Shown piece by piece: positions 1 through 12,700 of a stretch of DNA of 64,000 nt. The position numbers and the translations under genes are program-made. Each line of letters starts with the position of its first letter. The first letter of the stretch is position 1. The notes under the pieces are model-generated. The model did no database searches. It saw only the letters and a list, made by a program, of their open reading frames with translations, and was not told the DNA's origin. This DNA is from Adineta vaga. Taxonomy: Eukaryota > Rotifera. The stretch is from assembly GCA_021613535.1 (NCBI GenBank), contig CP075494.1, forward strand, positions 13,516,001-13,580,000. The letters are read 5' to 3'.

Positions 1-601
1 TATATTAAGTCATGACTATCAAGTTTAGCTGTTGCTATTATCGTATAAGAAATATGATTATGAAGAATCTATTTTCAATATTTACGCAGGGATGAAAGAA
101 AATAAGATACTAAAATGCCTACGGCATCTTGACTTCCAAGTACTTTTCTAGCAAGCCCTTGACAAAAAAGAAAAATCTTTTCTACTATACAGGAGAAAAC
201 TTTTGTTGTTCATCTAGTTAGTAGTGTTTTTTTTTATCAACAGAATATTAAACATGGATAATATAAGTCATAAACTTTAAAATAAACAACTTTGAAGAAC
301 AAAAGTTTCTTTTTGTTCCGAGTAATTCTATTTTCAGATGTGTTGTAACACTTGTTATGTATTCTACGAATGCAAATGATATTTTAGGTGATTCTTCTGT
401 CATATATTCAAAGCAGAAACTAAAGATTGATATGAAATTTGCTTTTTTCCGCGAAAGAACTGAGACGAGGAATAGAAACTCACCTTGTGCTGCCCATGAC
501 CATAGTACTGCCATATCTAAATGAAATATAGAGATTTTTCTTATATTTCATTGATTAGCAACAAAAGAGTCTGAGAAAATGAGATTTTTTTATTCCCTAT
601 T
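1..601. other. Left-edge flank without a confident gene
   Basis: Nothing here can be assigned firmly. The minus strand carries a weak exon-like pair: a short stretch near 485-517 with a good GTGAG donor and an acceptor near 421, leading into an open frame that stops near 248. Neither piece joins in frame to the acidic gene at 602-1516, and no protein family is recognisable. It may be the 3' end of a neighbouring gene cut by the window or chance. The plus strand shows nothing coding. Confidence 0.4.
589..594 (-). terminator. Poly(A) signal of the acidic coiled-coil gene
   Basis: TTTATT on the plus strand reads AATAAA on the minus strand, only 8 bases after the predicted TAG stop at 602-604. 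The 3' UTR would be very short, which fits the compact layout. Confidence 0.45.
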
Positions 602-1516
602 CTATTGATACATAAATGTAGCTTGCATCGTCCTGACTATACGAGTAATTTTTATAGTGCATACAGAAGATTATCAACATCAAGATGTTTTTTCGGCTCA
701 TGAATAAAATGTATATAAATATCGGTATATTTACCTTCTTCTTCACTTCCATCACCTGATTCACTATTCTTTTTCGGTGTTGTTTTGCGTCGATTTCTGG
801 TCGTATCCATGGATTTACCATCTTCGTCATCCTCATCATCATCATCATCATCATCAAATTCATTACCTAATGTGAATATTTGCAATATTTTTGTATTACT
901 AAATTAATTCTAAACTTACGAACAAATCGACTATCGTTAACATCAAAATTTTGTGTATCTTCGATATCAGATATAATAAAAGCTAAAAAGATGAACAATT
1001 GATAAAGAAAACAAATGAATTGATCGATAAATTTCAAAACTAACGATTAGGTTTTTTGCTTCGTGTTATAACAGAATCGGTAGTTGATGATGTTAAAATT
1101 AAATCTTTTCTTTGTTTATAATCGTCATCGTTGTCTTCATGATCGTCAATGTCCTCAGATGATTCATCACTTTTATCGTCATTGACTACTTCCGCGTTAT
1201 TTTCCGACTGCATCGTACATTTACAACCAATACAATGATGATGATTAAATTGTTCTTTTAATTTTCTATTCACATCCTGTAATTGTTTATATTTTCGATA
1301 GATTTGATTGATATATTTCTCATTGATTTCATTGTATGCATTAATAATTTCATCAGTTAGTTCATATAGTTCTTCGATACGTTTACGTGCTTTCACATCG
1401 ATTGATTTCGAAGCTAAAGACATAGAAATCTATAAATAAATAAGTGAGATCTAATAAAATACACCACCTGATAGAGTAGCAGACGACAATCGTTTTGGAC
1501 TCGTACGTTTTCCCAT
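602..1516 (-). CDS. Unrecognised acidic coiled-coil protein (215 aa)
   Basis: Five exons on the minus strand: 1516-1468, 1413-1045, 982-920, 866-735 and 636-602. All phases agree and the total is 648 nt including the stop. Residues 1-16 are basic (MGKRTSPKRLSS). Residues of about 20-75 form a charged helix rich in Glu, Lys, Ile and Tyr, followed by a His/Cys cluster (HHHCIGCKC), a Ser/Asp/Glu-rich stretch, an uninterrupted Asp run near residue 165, and a basic TTPKKN motif. This composition suggests a nuclear or chromatin/centromere-associated protein, but no family is recognised and no function is claimed. The last 35-nt exon is the least certain part. The start lies 256 bp from the MDM1 start on the other strand, so the two genes probably share a promoter region. 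Confidence 0.6.
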
Positions 1517-1772
1517 AGTATGATTCTATTCAAATGAATTCAAATGTCAACAAATATCTTTGTGTGAGATTGTCGACAGATGCCACTGTAGTTTGCTAAC
1601 GATATTTCAAACAATGATGTATTGTTATTGAACAAAAACTTAAATTTTAATTTTAAAGAGAATTTTTTTTTTAATTTTATTTTTGATTTATTATGTTGAT
1701 ATGACAACAGAATGATCTGCGAAAAGACATGATGGCGCTTTTTGATCGTCTTCATCTTTTATAAACCGCAAA
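1517..1772. promoter_or_regulatory. Shared divergent promoter region
   Basis: 256 bp separate the start codons of the acidic coiled-coil gene (minus) and the MDM1 homologue (plus). Both 5' UTRs and promoters must lie here. The stretch is AT-rich with T and A runs; no single core promoter motif stands out. The assignment rests on gene geometry alone. Confidence 0.45.
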
Positions 1773-4700
1773 ATGAAGTATCAAGTAAGATGTGAAAAAA
1801 GATGCAGCGAAACGAAGCTTTTCTTATGGACATTTAGACTGAATATCAACGAAACTATCAAAAACGAACACCGAGAAAATTTCATGAACTTCCAATTGAA
1901 GAGAGAAAATTAAGCGAAGGTTTTTCTTCTAACTTATTTTTATGTGATTTTATTATTCTCTATTATCAGTATCGGCTCGACGTTCGGCATCATCACCATC
2001 ACGTCGTCGTGGTCGATCAGTACCAGCATCACCCGATCGAAATAATGCTAATTTTGCGGTTATTGGTCCGAATGAAAAATTTTCTCAATCACAATTGTAT
2101 CGTATGAAAGAACCAGTTAAAGATTATCCACGTGTAGCAAAATCACAAGAATTCGCTTTATTGGGAAAAAATTCTAAATTTGAAAATAATGTTGTTTATC
2201 CATTACGAAAGCCTGTTATAAGTAATTCACCTCGAGTAAGATTTTCTCACATCTATTCAATCAGTTGAATAGAAATGGCCTTGATTCTACGTTCCTTTAT
2301 GAATAGGTTGTCGTACGACGACGAAAAAGTGAAAATCATTCGTGTGGTATTCAGACTGTAAGTAGTATCATTAGCAATAGAGTAAAGTCTATTACTATAG
2401 TGCAAAAATTTAGAATCTGAAAAGAACAACTAGTGCTTCATTTGACCCTCGATATAAACGAGATAAGGCTTCTCAACGAGTAAGTTACATCTGTACTGAT
2501 CTATAAAAGTCAATTCTTGATTTTATTCAATGTCATAGAAAAGAAATACGCCATTAAGTGAATATAAACAACAATATGATTGGAAACAACCAGCAACTAC
2601 TTCGCTTAGTTATCAAATACCAAATGAAGATGTAAAAGTAATTAATCTCTCTATCTCTCTCTCTCTTATTATCTCATTTAAAAAAATTAATCTATTTGTT
2701 TCTAGGATGAACGACAATCGAATTCAAAAGTATCTTCATCTGCTGTTGAGCGACCTGGAAAAACGTCTGTTGCTGTCAATACACCAGCACGAGTAGAAAT
2801 CGATGTTAACAGAGTTTCAAAACCAGCACATCAAGCTGCAGTAGCTCGTCCAGCAAAACCATTTCGTCCAAAACGCGATGAAACAACTGAATATCGAGCA
2901 CGTTATAAACCAACTGTAATTGAACCAAAACAGCCTAGAAGACAGAAAGCATTCGAAGCAGAACAAGTAGATGAACGAAGAAAACGTCAAGAAGTTCCCC
3001 ACGTCGAACAATCACGTTCGGATGATGAAGGTACTGGTGGAGTTGTAAATTTAGGAAATGAATTTCGACAAAAATATCCACATGGAAAATTAAGGTTAGA
3101 GATAGATAAACGAAATTTTCATGTTATTGAATATATTATCTATTTCATAGACGTTGGAAATCAGAATATCAATCAACCTATAAACCATTCTGGCGTTTTG
3201 ATTATAAAGATGGTAAATGGTATAAAGATACAGCTACAGTAAGTGAATTGATTTCCTATTACAGATTATCTAATTACTTAATTCTTCAGGACGAAAAAGG
3301 TTTTAATCCGAATTTGTTCTGGTATAAAGAATTAATGTCTACACGTAAACGAGCAGATGAATTTCGTTCAAAAGCAGAAACCGATCATTTTAATCCTGAT
3401 CATACTCTTCAGCTACAAACAGGTTATGGTACGAATAATTATCAAGCATGGGATATCGAAGATGATAGAGATGAAGATAGTGATAGCGTCATTTCGATTG
3501 ATCGGTGAGATATCTCTTCCTAGGAAATATAAGACATTTTCTTATTCGGTAACTTTTGTAGAGATTTAGAACGAGAACGAATCGAAGGTGAACGACGTCG
3601 AGAAAAAGATGCTCGACGAAATCAAGCTGAACAAATTCGTTATGAAAAGTATGATTAGAGAAATGACCTAGTGCATTTCATCGGTATTCACTCTATATTC
3701 TTCTATTATAGACCAAAACAACGGGAAAAATCAGCAAGATGTCAAACTGATCCCGTAGTGCAGACTGATCATCAAGTTGATCGAGTTATTTATGTTGATG
3801 AACCTTTACCAAAACAACCAAGTTCCGCAACTAAAGCCTTTGTGCGTAATCTAGGCTCATCATCTGTTCAACAACATATGTCTTGGGATTCGGAAAGTCT
3901 CTATAGCCAACAATCCAATTCAGATATGTTCGTTTCTATATTATAAAGAAATCAAATAAAAGAGAATTTTATTTTCATAGAGATTCTTATCGTCGTCATG
4001 ATAGAACTGATAATTCAAAACATCGAACGAATATTATTCGTCGTACCTCACCAAAAAAACGTGAATCTCGAGGAACAGGAACTCATTCACCACTTCCAAG
4101 TGAACGACCACAAAGAACAATCACTTCACCTCATATCAATGATCGTCGAACTCATGTATGAATTCATTCTTTTTGTCATTCGAAAATCAATTACATTCTG
4201 TTTATCATATAGCAAAATGGAACCAATGCACATAGTATTCGTCCAGCAACAAGTTCGCATGATACTTGCAATGCGACAGGTCGACCAAGTTATGATTCTC
4301 AATCATATGATAGACGTCCTCATACAAGTATGAATGAATGTAAGTATTGACAACTCATACTTCTTTTCAATGAATCATTCTTTTATAAATAGATTGCACA
4401 TATCCAGGTAGTCGATTTAAAGATGAAGTGACAGATTACTATTACGGTGGAATTGACTACAAACAACAGCAACAAAATCATTCATATGCAGCAACACCAA
4501 ACCCATCCTATCCTAATCATGCTCAATCATCCGATCAACATTATGGTCAAACATATAAAACACAAAATAAAGGTAAGATTGATATATATATATATATTCC
4601 ATTACAATATACCTTTTTTATCATTTCAAACTATAGAAGATGACGTTCTTTCGGTTAATTCTGCTCGATCATTATCAACAAGTTGTAGTTTAGCATCGCA

Positions 4701-4800
4701 AACTCTCGAACGTGCTCATAAAAATCTCAATAAATATTGGGATGATAAATCTCCATCATCGCTCTCTTCACCAAAAAAGACATTTAATGCTAAGCATTAA
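1773..4800 (+). CDS. MDM1: MDM1-like centriolar microtubule-binding protein (738 aa)
   Basis: Fifteen exons, all phases consistent: 1773-1784, 1838-1919, 1970-2235, 2307-2357, 2414-2479, 2539-2637, 2706-3094, 3151-3238, 3290-3504, 3562-3648, 3712-3927, 3981-4155, 4213-4339, 4393-4572, 4637-4800. The hallmark of vertebrate MDM1, short S/T-E-Y-x-x-x-F/Y repeats, is present at residues of about 5-11 (TEYQRNY), 166-175 (SEYKQQYDWK), 253-259 (TEYRARY) and 326-332 (SEYQSTY). A conserved block near 360-385 (WYKEL, then HF..DH) precedes a Trp-Asp pair, matching the family's single well-conserved region. The C-terminus has SLASQTLERAH...YW, as in vertebrate MDM1. MDM1 binds microtubules and restrains centriole duplication, in multiciliated cells among others. 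The 12-nt first exon follows the family pattern of starting just before the first repeat, but it is the weakest part of the model. Confidence 0.9.
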
Positions 4801-5406
4801 TCAATAATTATGAAAAGAATTCCATTCATTTGCGTCTATTTCTTCTTCGTTTTTTCTACGTTTTGATATAATTTTGTATTGTCATACTTTTAGTTTTTGT
4901 GTACATCTGCTTCTCATTATTCTTAACGCAAACACTCATCGTTTTTCTTTCTCCTCGTACTTCTTCTTCATTGTGTGAATTAGTGTTTTTTTTTCGTATT
5001 GCTAACAGTAGATTTGTGATATCTTACTAATCCATACACAAGAAAAATAAAATAGTTTTTTAGCATATGGGAACAGTAGATTTTAGTCAAAAGTTGTTTG
5101 CTTTTTTAAATAAATTCAAATCATTTTTCATGTATTGGATGCATTCAGTCTTATATTTTGTCGTTTATTTAACGAAAGATATAATAATCATGATTGACTG
5201 TAAGACATATATTGAGATGACTATATTCCAGATGCTAAGTTGCAAAAGATGTCGTGTAGTACGAAGGAAAAATGTGCCATAGAGAAAGGAGGTTGGTCTC
5301 ATAGCAATGAGTTTTTCTAATGGTTGTCGTCAACAAATAATAAAGAAAAGAAAGAGTATACCACTTGTGTAAAATCGCAACACTCTCAAGAGCTCAACAA
5401 CAAATC
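4801..5406. other. MDM1 3' UTR and MDM1-PACRG spacer
   Basis: About 600 bp between two plus-strand genes. The first part is pyrimidine-rich and ends in an AATAAA at 5046-5051, a reasonable MDM1 poly(A) site. The rest should hold the PACRG promoter and 5' UTR. A 71-codon open frame at 5067-5282 has no coding character. Confidence 0.5.
5046..5051 (+). terminator. Candidate MDM1 poly(A) signal
   Basis: Canonical AATAAA followed by a T-run, 246 bases after the MDM1 stop and well before the next start codon. Confidence 0.5.
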
Positions 5407-6414
5407 ATGGCTACAGCGACATCGCCCCGTCGTCAAACGAATGCTCGATTACGACAAAGTGAACCTTTAGAAACGGATGGTTTTACTGTAAAATCTCTTT
5501 TAAAAAATGCTAAAGTAATTGTTTTTTAATCTCTATGAAATTTGATATTTTCATGAAGAAAGTGCTATTCTAGGTGAATGCACCACCACGAGCTGAAGCA
5601 ACACGTATTCGTAACAGTAAACCAACAGCTTTTCGTAAATTTTATGAACGTGGTGATTTTCCAATAGCACTTGAACATGATACAAAAGGCAATAAAATTG
5701 CTTGGAAAGTACGTAAATAGAAATTTCCATCTGACAAATTTTTTATTAAAAAACTTTCTTTAGGTTGAAATTGAAAAACTTGATTATCATCACTATCTAC
5801 CATTATTCTTCGATGGTCTATGTGAAATTGATCATCCTTGGGATTTTTTTGCTCGACAAGGTATTCATGATATGCTTGAACATGGTGGTAACAAAATTCT
5901 TCCTGTTATTCCACAATTAATCGTTCCAATTAAAAGTATATATATAAAATCATGTTAGACTTGAATAGAAAGAATATTTAACAAAATTTTGTTTAGATGC
6001 CTTAAATACACGAAATCATAAAGTTATTTGTACAACATTGAAAATTCTTCAACAATTAGTTACATCAGGTGATATGATTGGAGAAGCACTTGTTCCTTAT
6101 TATCGTCAAATTCTACCAATATTTAATCTTTTTAAAAATTGGAATTGTAAATAATCATCGTACTTTTTTAACGAATTGATTCAATCAATTGTTTGTCTTT
6201 TGTAGCAAATTTGGGTGATCACATCGAATATGGTCAACAACGACGTGAAAACTTAGGAGATTTAATCAATGAAACACTCGAAGCATTCGAACGACATGGT
6301 GGTGAAGATGCCTTTATTAATATCAAGTATACTTTTGATTTTTCATAAGACAAAATCTACTTTTTCTTCTTTAGATATATGATTCCTACTTATGAATCAT
6401 GCATGCTTAATTAA
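5407..6414 (+). CDS. PACRG: PACRG, ciliary inner-junction protein (241 aa)
   Basis: Six exons with consistent phases: 5407-5514, 5574-5708, 5764-5935, 5997-6146, 6206-6326, 6375-6414. The protein aligns by eye almost residue for residue with vertebrate PACRG from about residue 45: [20 protein letters not shown], then a run through [17 protein letters not shown], the [20 protein letters not shown] block, [13 protein letters not shown], and the C-terminus [13 protein letters not shown] is an alpha-helical armadillo-like protein that, with FAP20, forms the inner junction between A and B tubules of axonemal doublets. The first 40 residues (Ser/Arg/Thr-rich) are not conserved and the start is the first Met of that exon. 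Length is close to the vertebrate short isoform. It follows MDM1 on the same strand, so two ciliary-base or axoneme genes are adjacent. Confidence 0.97.
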
Positions 6415-7616
6415 TCGATTCGTAAATTATCATGGTTTTCGATCTTTAATCGTCTCTTTTTTTTTCTAGAAAATAATCTTCTTCTTGATATTTTTTCATG
6501 AACAATCATCTGTATTGTACTATATTTTTTTGACAGAGAGAATATAGTGAAAGTGGAATAAATTGATCTTGACATGTTTACGCGTATAATAGATATTGAA
6601 CAGTTTCTTATCAGAATTTCTAGTTACTTCAATGACAAAATATTGAGAGAAACTATTTAAGATGAAAAAAATTCCATGAATGGATTTTTCTTAAGGCAAG
6701 AAATGAACTTGAAAGAATAAATAACAAAAGTAAGTACTTACGAGGTTATAGTAACAGATATTGATAGAGAAAACGAAATAAATGAAGAGAAAGAAAATTT
6801 TTGAAATTGAAGACTCTAGAAATTAAAGTAAACATAACTTGAAATAAAACTTCGGTAATCTAATTGAATAATTAAGTACACATATGATAGTAACTATTAA
6901 TGATTGTTTTGTAGAAATGTACATGTAGATAGCGTGAACATGTCTCTATCTATCTATTTTTCACACAGAATGATCAATTGTCTTTATATCCAAGACATGT
7001 CGACTGATTACGAAGAAAAATTCCAGAAGATAGGTAAAAGTATCTTTCGGCTTTTATCGGAGATTTTGATGTATTTAGCTGAAAAATGAGACCTAGTTAA
7101 AACAACTGCTTAGTTTATTTAAATTCTAAAAAATAAAAGATAATTGCACGGTAAAATTAGTAAATCGTCGCCCAACTTTATAATCTTCGAAACAAATGGA
7201 ATATAGGTCTCCAAATACGAGCTAATACCACTGGGAAAACACTGGAAATTGGTACAGCATTAAGCAACGTTTTCACTTCCTTTCTACAGTATCTTGAAGA
7301 ATCTGGCGGCTGCACATTATTGCTTACCTGAAATAGAAAGGTTTATCTTCAATGTTTTAAATTAAAGTTCTTTGCAGACCATAGACCTTTGGACATAGTC
7401 CTTCTGTTCTTATGTGAAATCAACTTGTTTGTATCTCGTCATACCGTAGTACGAATGTTTTCTGAAAAACTCCGTCTATGTCAGAATTTAAACTTTAATT
7501 TCAAGACGATGAGTAAAATATATGGGTATTCAATCTTGTTTGCCGAAACATATATTTTGTTGAAGAAAAAGATTATTCTCGATTATACAGTTTTTATTTA
7601 CAGCAAATGAACAAAT
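6415..7616. other. Intergenic, PACRG to ankyrin/SOCS gene
   Basis: 1.2 kb between two convergent genes, so it should hold both 3' UTRs. An AATAAA at 6557-6562 is a plausible PACRG poly(A) site, and TTTATT at 7593-7598 reads as AATAAA on the minus strand for the ankyrin/SOCS gene. Short open frames at 6904-7089 and 7389-7610 lack coding character and splice context. No repeat or RNA gene is recognised. Confidence 0.5.
7593..7598 (-). terminator. Poly(A) signal of the ankyrin/SOCS-box gene
   Basis: TTTATT on the plus strand (AATAAA on the minus strand), 19 bases downstream of the TAA stop at 7617-7619. Confidence 0.45.
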
Positions 7617-8708
7617 TTAAATTGGTGTATATAATAAATAATTTTGTAATTTAACAGTTGGTACTATTGAAGCAATCGTGCAGGTTTTGAGATTTTTCAG
7701 ATTTTGTCGAATTAGAAAGCGACATAAATCTTTCAATTCAAATACATGTTTAATTGAGTATTCTATTTGATTTAAACATGGTTGAATATCATTATCGATT
7801 AATGGAATCAATAAAGGTGGAGATGCAACAGAAAGATATTGAAGTTTTCTTTCAAATTTCAATACATGTCTCATTTGAAGTTCTTTCAGAAACAATGATA
7901 TATAATTATGATTAAAGTGCTGTAACATTATTTTCTTCGATGAGTCAAGTCCATAATATTCATCATTTTTACAAAGTAATAAATTCGTTCGAATCAAATA
8001 AATTAATAAATTTAAAAGTTCATCAAGGACCATTCGACGTAAATGATATTTTAATATAAGAAGTAAATATTCATTAAGTAAAAGATAATCTTCAACATTG
8101 ATGTAAACAATTTGTGCTGATGATGTTAATGTAGCAATATCCAATGTACGTAAACATGCACAATTGGATTCAAGTAAAAGTTGAATGATTGCAAATGATT
8201 TATTCATTGTTGTTTCAATAGCAACATACAAATATGAGTGTCCAGTAGAATTACCTGAAGAAAAAGTTGATTCTTTTTTTTTTCTCTAATAGAAAATTTA
8301 CAAATAACCTTGAAAAAGATCACAACCATATCGAATCAATAAATCAACCATATCCAATCGTCCCATTAGAATTGCATGTTCTAAATAACTCATTCCATAC
8401 TGATCTCGATGATTGATATCAATATCTGAAGTATTTAATAAACGTGTCATCGATTCAATATTTCCACGTGACACTGCAATTTGCATTGATTGAATCGAAC
8501 GATCTTGTTTACTTTTTTCATGCGAATGTAAATAATGAAGATTCGATCTTGTACAATTAAAATTCTCTATTGAATTATTTTGTTGTTTAATTGAATCATT
8601 ATTATTACTATCGACATTAGAATCAAAATGTTCATCAAGACGAATTGTTGATGCAGCAGTATCAGAAGAAAATACACGAGAAAATAATGATCGAGCACGG
8701 GTTAACAT
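7617..8708 (-). CDS. Ankyrin-repeat, SOCS-box protein (345 aa)
   Basis: Two exons, 8708-8309 and 8254-7617, joined by a 54-bp intron (1038 nt in all). The N-terminus (about 1-75) is Ser/Asn-rich and not conserved. Ankyrin-like repeats follow at about residues 80-160: the INHRDQYGMSYLEHAILMGR stretch, then DMVDLLIRYGCDLF, then a second unit ending in IIQLLLESNC. The C-terminal 50 residues read as a SOCS box: LKDLCRFLIRQNL, then I..IVPTVKLQNYLLY, with the usual LCR..IR and L..YLLY anchors. ASB-type proteins are substrate receptors for Elongin B/C-Cullin 5 ubiquitin ligases. The long middle (about 160-290) is Leu-rich and helical, probably degenerate ankyrin repeats. The exact ASB subfamily and the substrate cannot be told from sequence. 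Confidence 0.8.
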
Positions 8709-9737
8709 CTAGAATAATTTCAATGAAACATATATACTAAATTATTAGAATAACAATTAGTGTCAACTTGAATCTTGTAGTAACGCCCACTAAACTACAA
8801 TGTACCGACATATGATGTTCTATTCATTCGAATATGTAATTAACTATCCACATGATCTCTGAACTTCTGTATAATAACTAAAATAGAGAATAGATTTTTT
8901 GAATATATGTATATATTTGATATTTTCACTCACTTTTTATGATATAATCAGTTAATGGTATTTTGTTGGTCTTTATTTCGTTCACATATTTGTCTTTAGC
9001 AAACGAAATATGAGTCTTTCATGTGAGAAACACACATGCGTGCAATGAGGCGCGAATCACTGAATCTTCTTCATTTGCTTAATGTCGTTCTTTTCTTTCG
9101 TTTTTTTTCTCTCTTTCTTCATACAGTAAGATTAACTTTTCATTTTAACCAACAAGCATTCGATTGTCCTTGTTTCTTCTCTCGATTCAAGTATATTTCG
9201 TTTCTTTTTCAATTCCAATGTGATTGTGTTGGTAAGACATGAAAGAAAAATTTTCTCCTGATGACTGTCCTTTCAATTAATACTCAATTGCATACGAGTA
9301 AATGGAAGAAGAAAAAGTAAATCAGTTATTTATTCAAATGTAATACTAATTTATGTCTATATTAATCATAAATAGATCTAAGATTTATGAAAGACCGTTA
9401 CAGGTCGCAAGAAATGAAATAAAACGGTCGTAGATCATGGCCATAGACTGTGAATGTCAAAACCATGACCAGCAAAAGGTTGATCACGCTAATTTTATTT
9501 TATTATGTTTCATTTTCTTCTGTGTCTGATTTAAAAACCATGAATAATTTTAATTCATTTCAATGGATGTTGATCTGAAAGTATTGTAAATATTTCAAAT
9601 GAATATAAATATTCTATTCTCGATCATGTTAGAAATTCTTTTTTTTTAATCTTATTTAAATATATACTGATTCAAAAGCGAAAAAAAAGACTGAAAATTT
9701 TTATTAAATTCATATACAATTAACAAAAATTTAGTAA
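8709..9737. other. Intergenic between two minus-strand genes
   Basis: About 1 kb holding the promoter of the ankyrin/SOCS gene and the 3' UTR of the CAMSAP-like gene. TTTATT at 9700-9705 gives AATAAA on the minus strand, 33 bases after the CAMSAP stop. The open frame at 9036-9242 (plus) is Phe-rich low-complexity noise. Nothing else is seen. Confidence 0.5.
9700..9705 (-). terminator. Poly(A) signal of the CAMSAP-like gene
   Basis: Minus-strand AATAAA, 33 bases past the TAA at 9738-9740, in an AT-rich 3' flank. Confidence 0.45.
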
Positions 9738-12700
9738 TTAATGTAATCGATTGAGATGCATGAGCAGTTTTTTCTGCCAAAAGTCATTATGAATAGTAAT
9801 TGCATCACATTGAATTGAAAAATGTCTGATAGGAATATTTGTAAAGCGTTTACCACCAGAATTATACCTATTCAAAATAAAACACGAATATTAATCGTAA
9901 AAAAATATTTCGCTATTTTCTGTTTTTGAAATACATACTTATACCATTTTTCTACCATAATTTCAGTTATAATATTAGGTCCAATTCCGTATAATTTTTC
10001 GATAATATCTGTTTCAGGTATGTACACATAAACAGCACGAAATTGTAGACGATGATCACGAAAGAGAAGAACGAAATGTCTAGCTTCCGATAATTCAATT
10101 TCCTAGTTCAGAAAAAAGTTTTCTTTTTCATGTGAGAAAATATGTATTATATCTTACTCGAGAAACAATCTCACGTTGACGTTCATTAGTTGGACCAGCT
10201 AGGGCGACTTGTTTAAGTGAATTTAATATTGCTTGTTTATTTGTTTTTGTCAATATATGTGATTGACTTCGTGCAAGATGTGATCCTTTATAAGAAAGAA
10301 AATGTTTATGAATTCAAAAGACAAGATTGCAAAGATATTTTACCTAATGGTATTGATAAAGCCAATGATGAGACTGAACCAGTTAATGGTGAATCGATGG
10401 TTAAATCAAAAGGATCTTCAAGAAGATTATATCCATGTAGATGATGATGTTGTTGTTGTTGCTGTTGTTGTGAACATCTCTTATTACTTAACACCGATAG
10501 ATTTATTAGACTTCCACCAAATGCGGATGCTGGTTTAGTTATCGGTCTTAATGGACCTGTAGCTTTGGAATGTAATGATGTAAATGATTGATAATGTTCA
10601 TTTAGATTACAGATACTAGCTGCTCGATTCATTTTTGATCGAGATGAATTTGTTGATGCTAAGACACTTGGTGAGACTAAATCAAATTTAGTAAAACCTC
10701 GTTTTGGTGTTTGATCTAAAATTTCAAATTGAAATGCATATAAATGACAAACAAAGAATATGAAAGTTACTTGATTTTTTTCCACTAGCAATACTTATTA
10801 AATCAAATGTAGAATCACCAAAACTCACATCATCATATGAGACAAAAGATGTCACGGATGCTTTACGTTTCAAACGACTTCGATTTCGAGCAGCAGCAAA
10901 ATAGTAATCATGTATAGATGGAGGATCAGCTTCTAAACGTTTTTGTTCTTTATGTGCTTGCAATATAGTATTACGACGAAGATCAGTTTCTTGTCGACGT
11001 TGAGAAGTATATTCTTCATAAAGTCGATATTCATTCTGACGTTCATAAGCTGTTGTTAATCGTTCATTTCTTCGAATTAATTGTGTTTCACGGCGAAGAA
11101 TTTGTCGACGAATAAGTGCCTCTTTTCTCGCTTGCATTCGTTCAAGATCTTGTGGCTAAAGTTAAATGAAACAAATGCAATTGTTAAGATTAGGTCAACA
11201 GATACTTACAGTTAATGGATCACCAAGAGGTATAAAAACGAGACTTTCACCAAAAATTGGTATATCTTCAGGTTCTAAAATAGAGAAAGAAATTATAAAT
11301 GTAATTCTGTATATGTGAAACGAAAGTTCGAATGGATTGATTGTAATAACTAATAATCTGATCTTAAGATGATTGAATATATATATATATATATATATAT
11401 GCATACTAAGGTTATATTTGTATTAAAGATTCAGTTGAGAAATCTTTTCTTTACACGTCTAATAGAGAGCATGACAAATTTTATGTTGATTATGATTGAT
11501 GATTCTACTATTAACTCATGAAGTGTTCATATACAGATGATGAGAGACATTCATATTCAATTCATGGTTCAACATTCTCACTATGTATTTTGTTCGTTGA
11601 AAAGAAAAATAGGCGTTACCGTTTGCTTTCTCTTCCATTATAATTGATTTTGGATGTTCATTAGTGACACGTCCACTTGAGAATTTTTGTAATTTATCTT
11701 TAATATCACTTAATTCAGCACTCAATTTATTTAATGCTGGTGTTGAATGATATTGATTTTTATTATTATTAGATAAATATGATGATCTTTCTGCAGTGTT
11801 AGTACGTCGATTAACGGTAATATTTGCCGGTGGTACAGCTGCTTTAATATGCACATCTAAAATTTCACTTCCGAATTGTTTCTTCCACAATTCTCGTACA
11901 ACTTGAATAATTGCCAGCATTTCTTCCTTCGATAATGGTTTACTTAGATCGATCATGGCGGCATTTTTTGTTGTAGAATCAATCATATCTTCGTTATGTG
12001 TGGTTTTCGTACCATCACTTAAACCTGAATCACTTGGTGATTCTTCCATTAAACATGGTAATATGGAAGGAGAATGATAAGGATATGATGCTGATGTTGA
12101 TGGTGCTGGTTCATCATGTGGAAGATAAACATTCTGATCAGAAGAGATTTGAAAATCCAGTTGAGAACGTTCGTTTTCATAAAGATTTACCTCAAGTACA
12201 GAATTTTCTAAACATGATGGAGGAGGAGGCCATGCTTGATCTCCTACTACAGTTGTAGATTGCACTTGATCAGATGTAGCAGAAGACGATGATGCGGATG
12301 ATGCGGATAGATGACGACATAGACGTTGTTTTTTGGCATCAAGTAAAGCTCTAGAAAAATCAAAACATGTAATCAATCATTACATATTGTTCAATATAGG
12401 GAAGACTCATACGAATTAAGATATTGATCTTACTTTTTTTATGTATGTCATTTTGCATATACATATTCAAAATCATATACTTAATCGATTTGAATATGTG
12501 CAGTCTATCTATAGTTCTTCATTTTTATTTCATGTCATTTACTGTCTTAAGTTTTAATTTATGCCTATGCATATCAATAGTCATGCAATGTCTACACGAT
12601 GATGAATTCTTCTTGACAAACTCGTACAATTGTCCTTTTGTTCATTGCTACTCGTTATGTTATTGTTTTTTGTAACAAATTCTTCTCAAGTAGCAATCAG

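Noticed and set aside
248-514. Minus-strand 88-codon open frame near the left edge
   Set aside because: A spliced reading looks slightly more protein-like, but no family or compatible neighbour exon was found, so it is not called as a gene.
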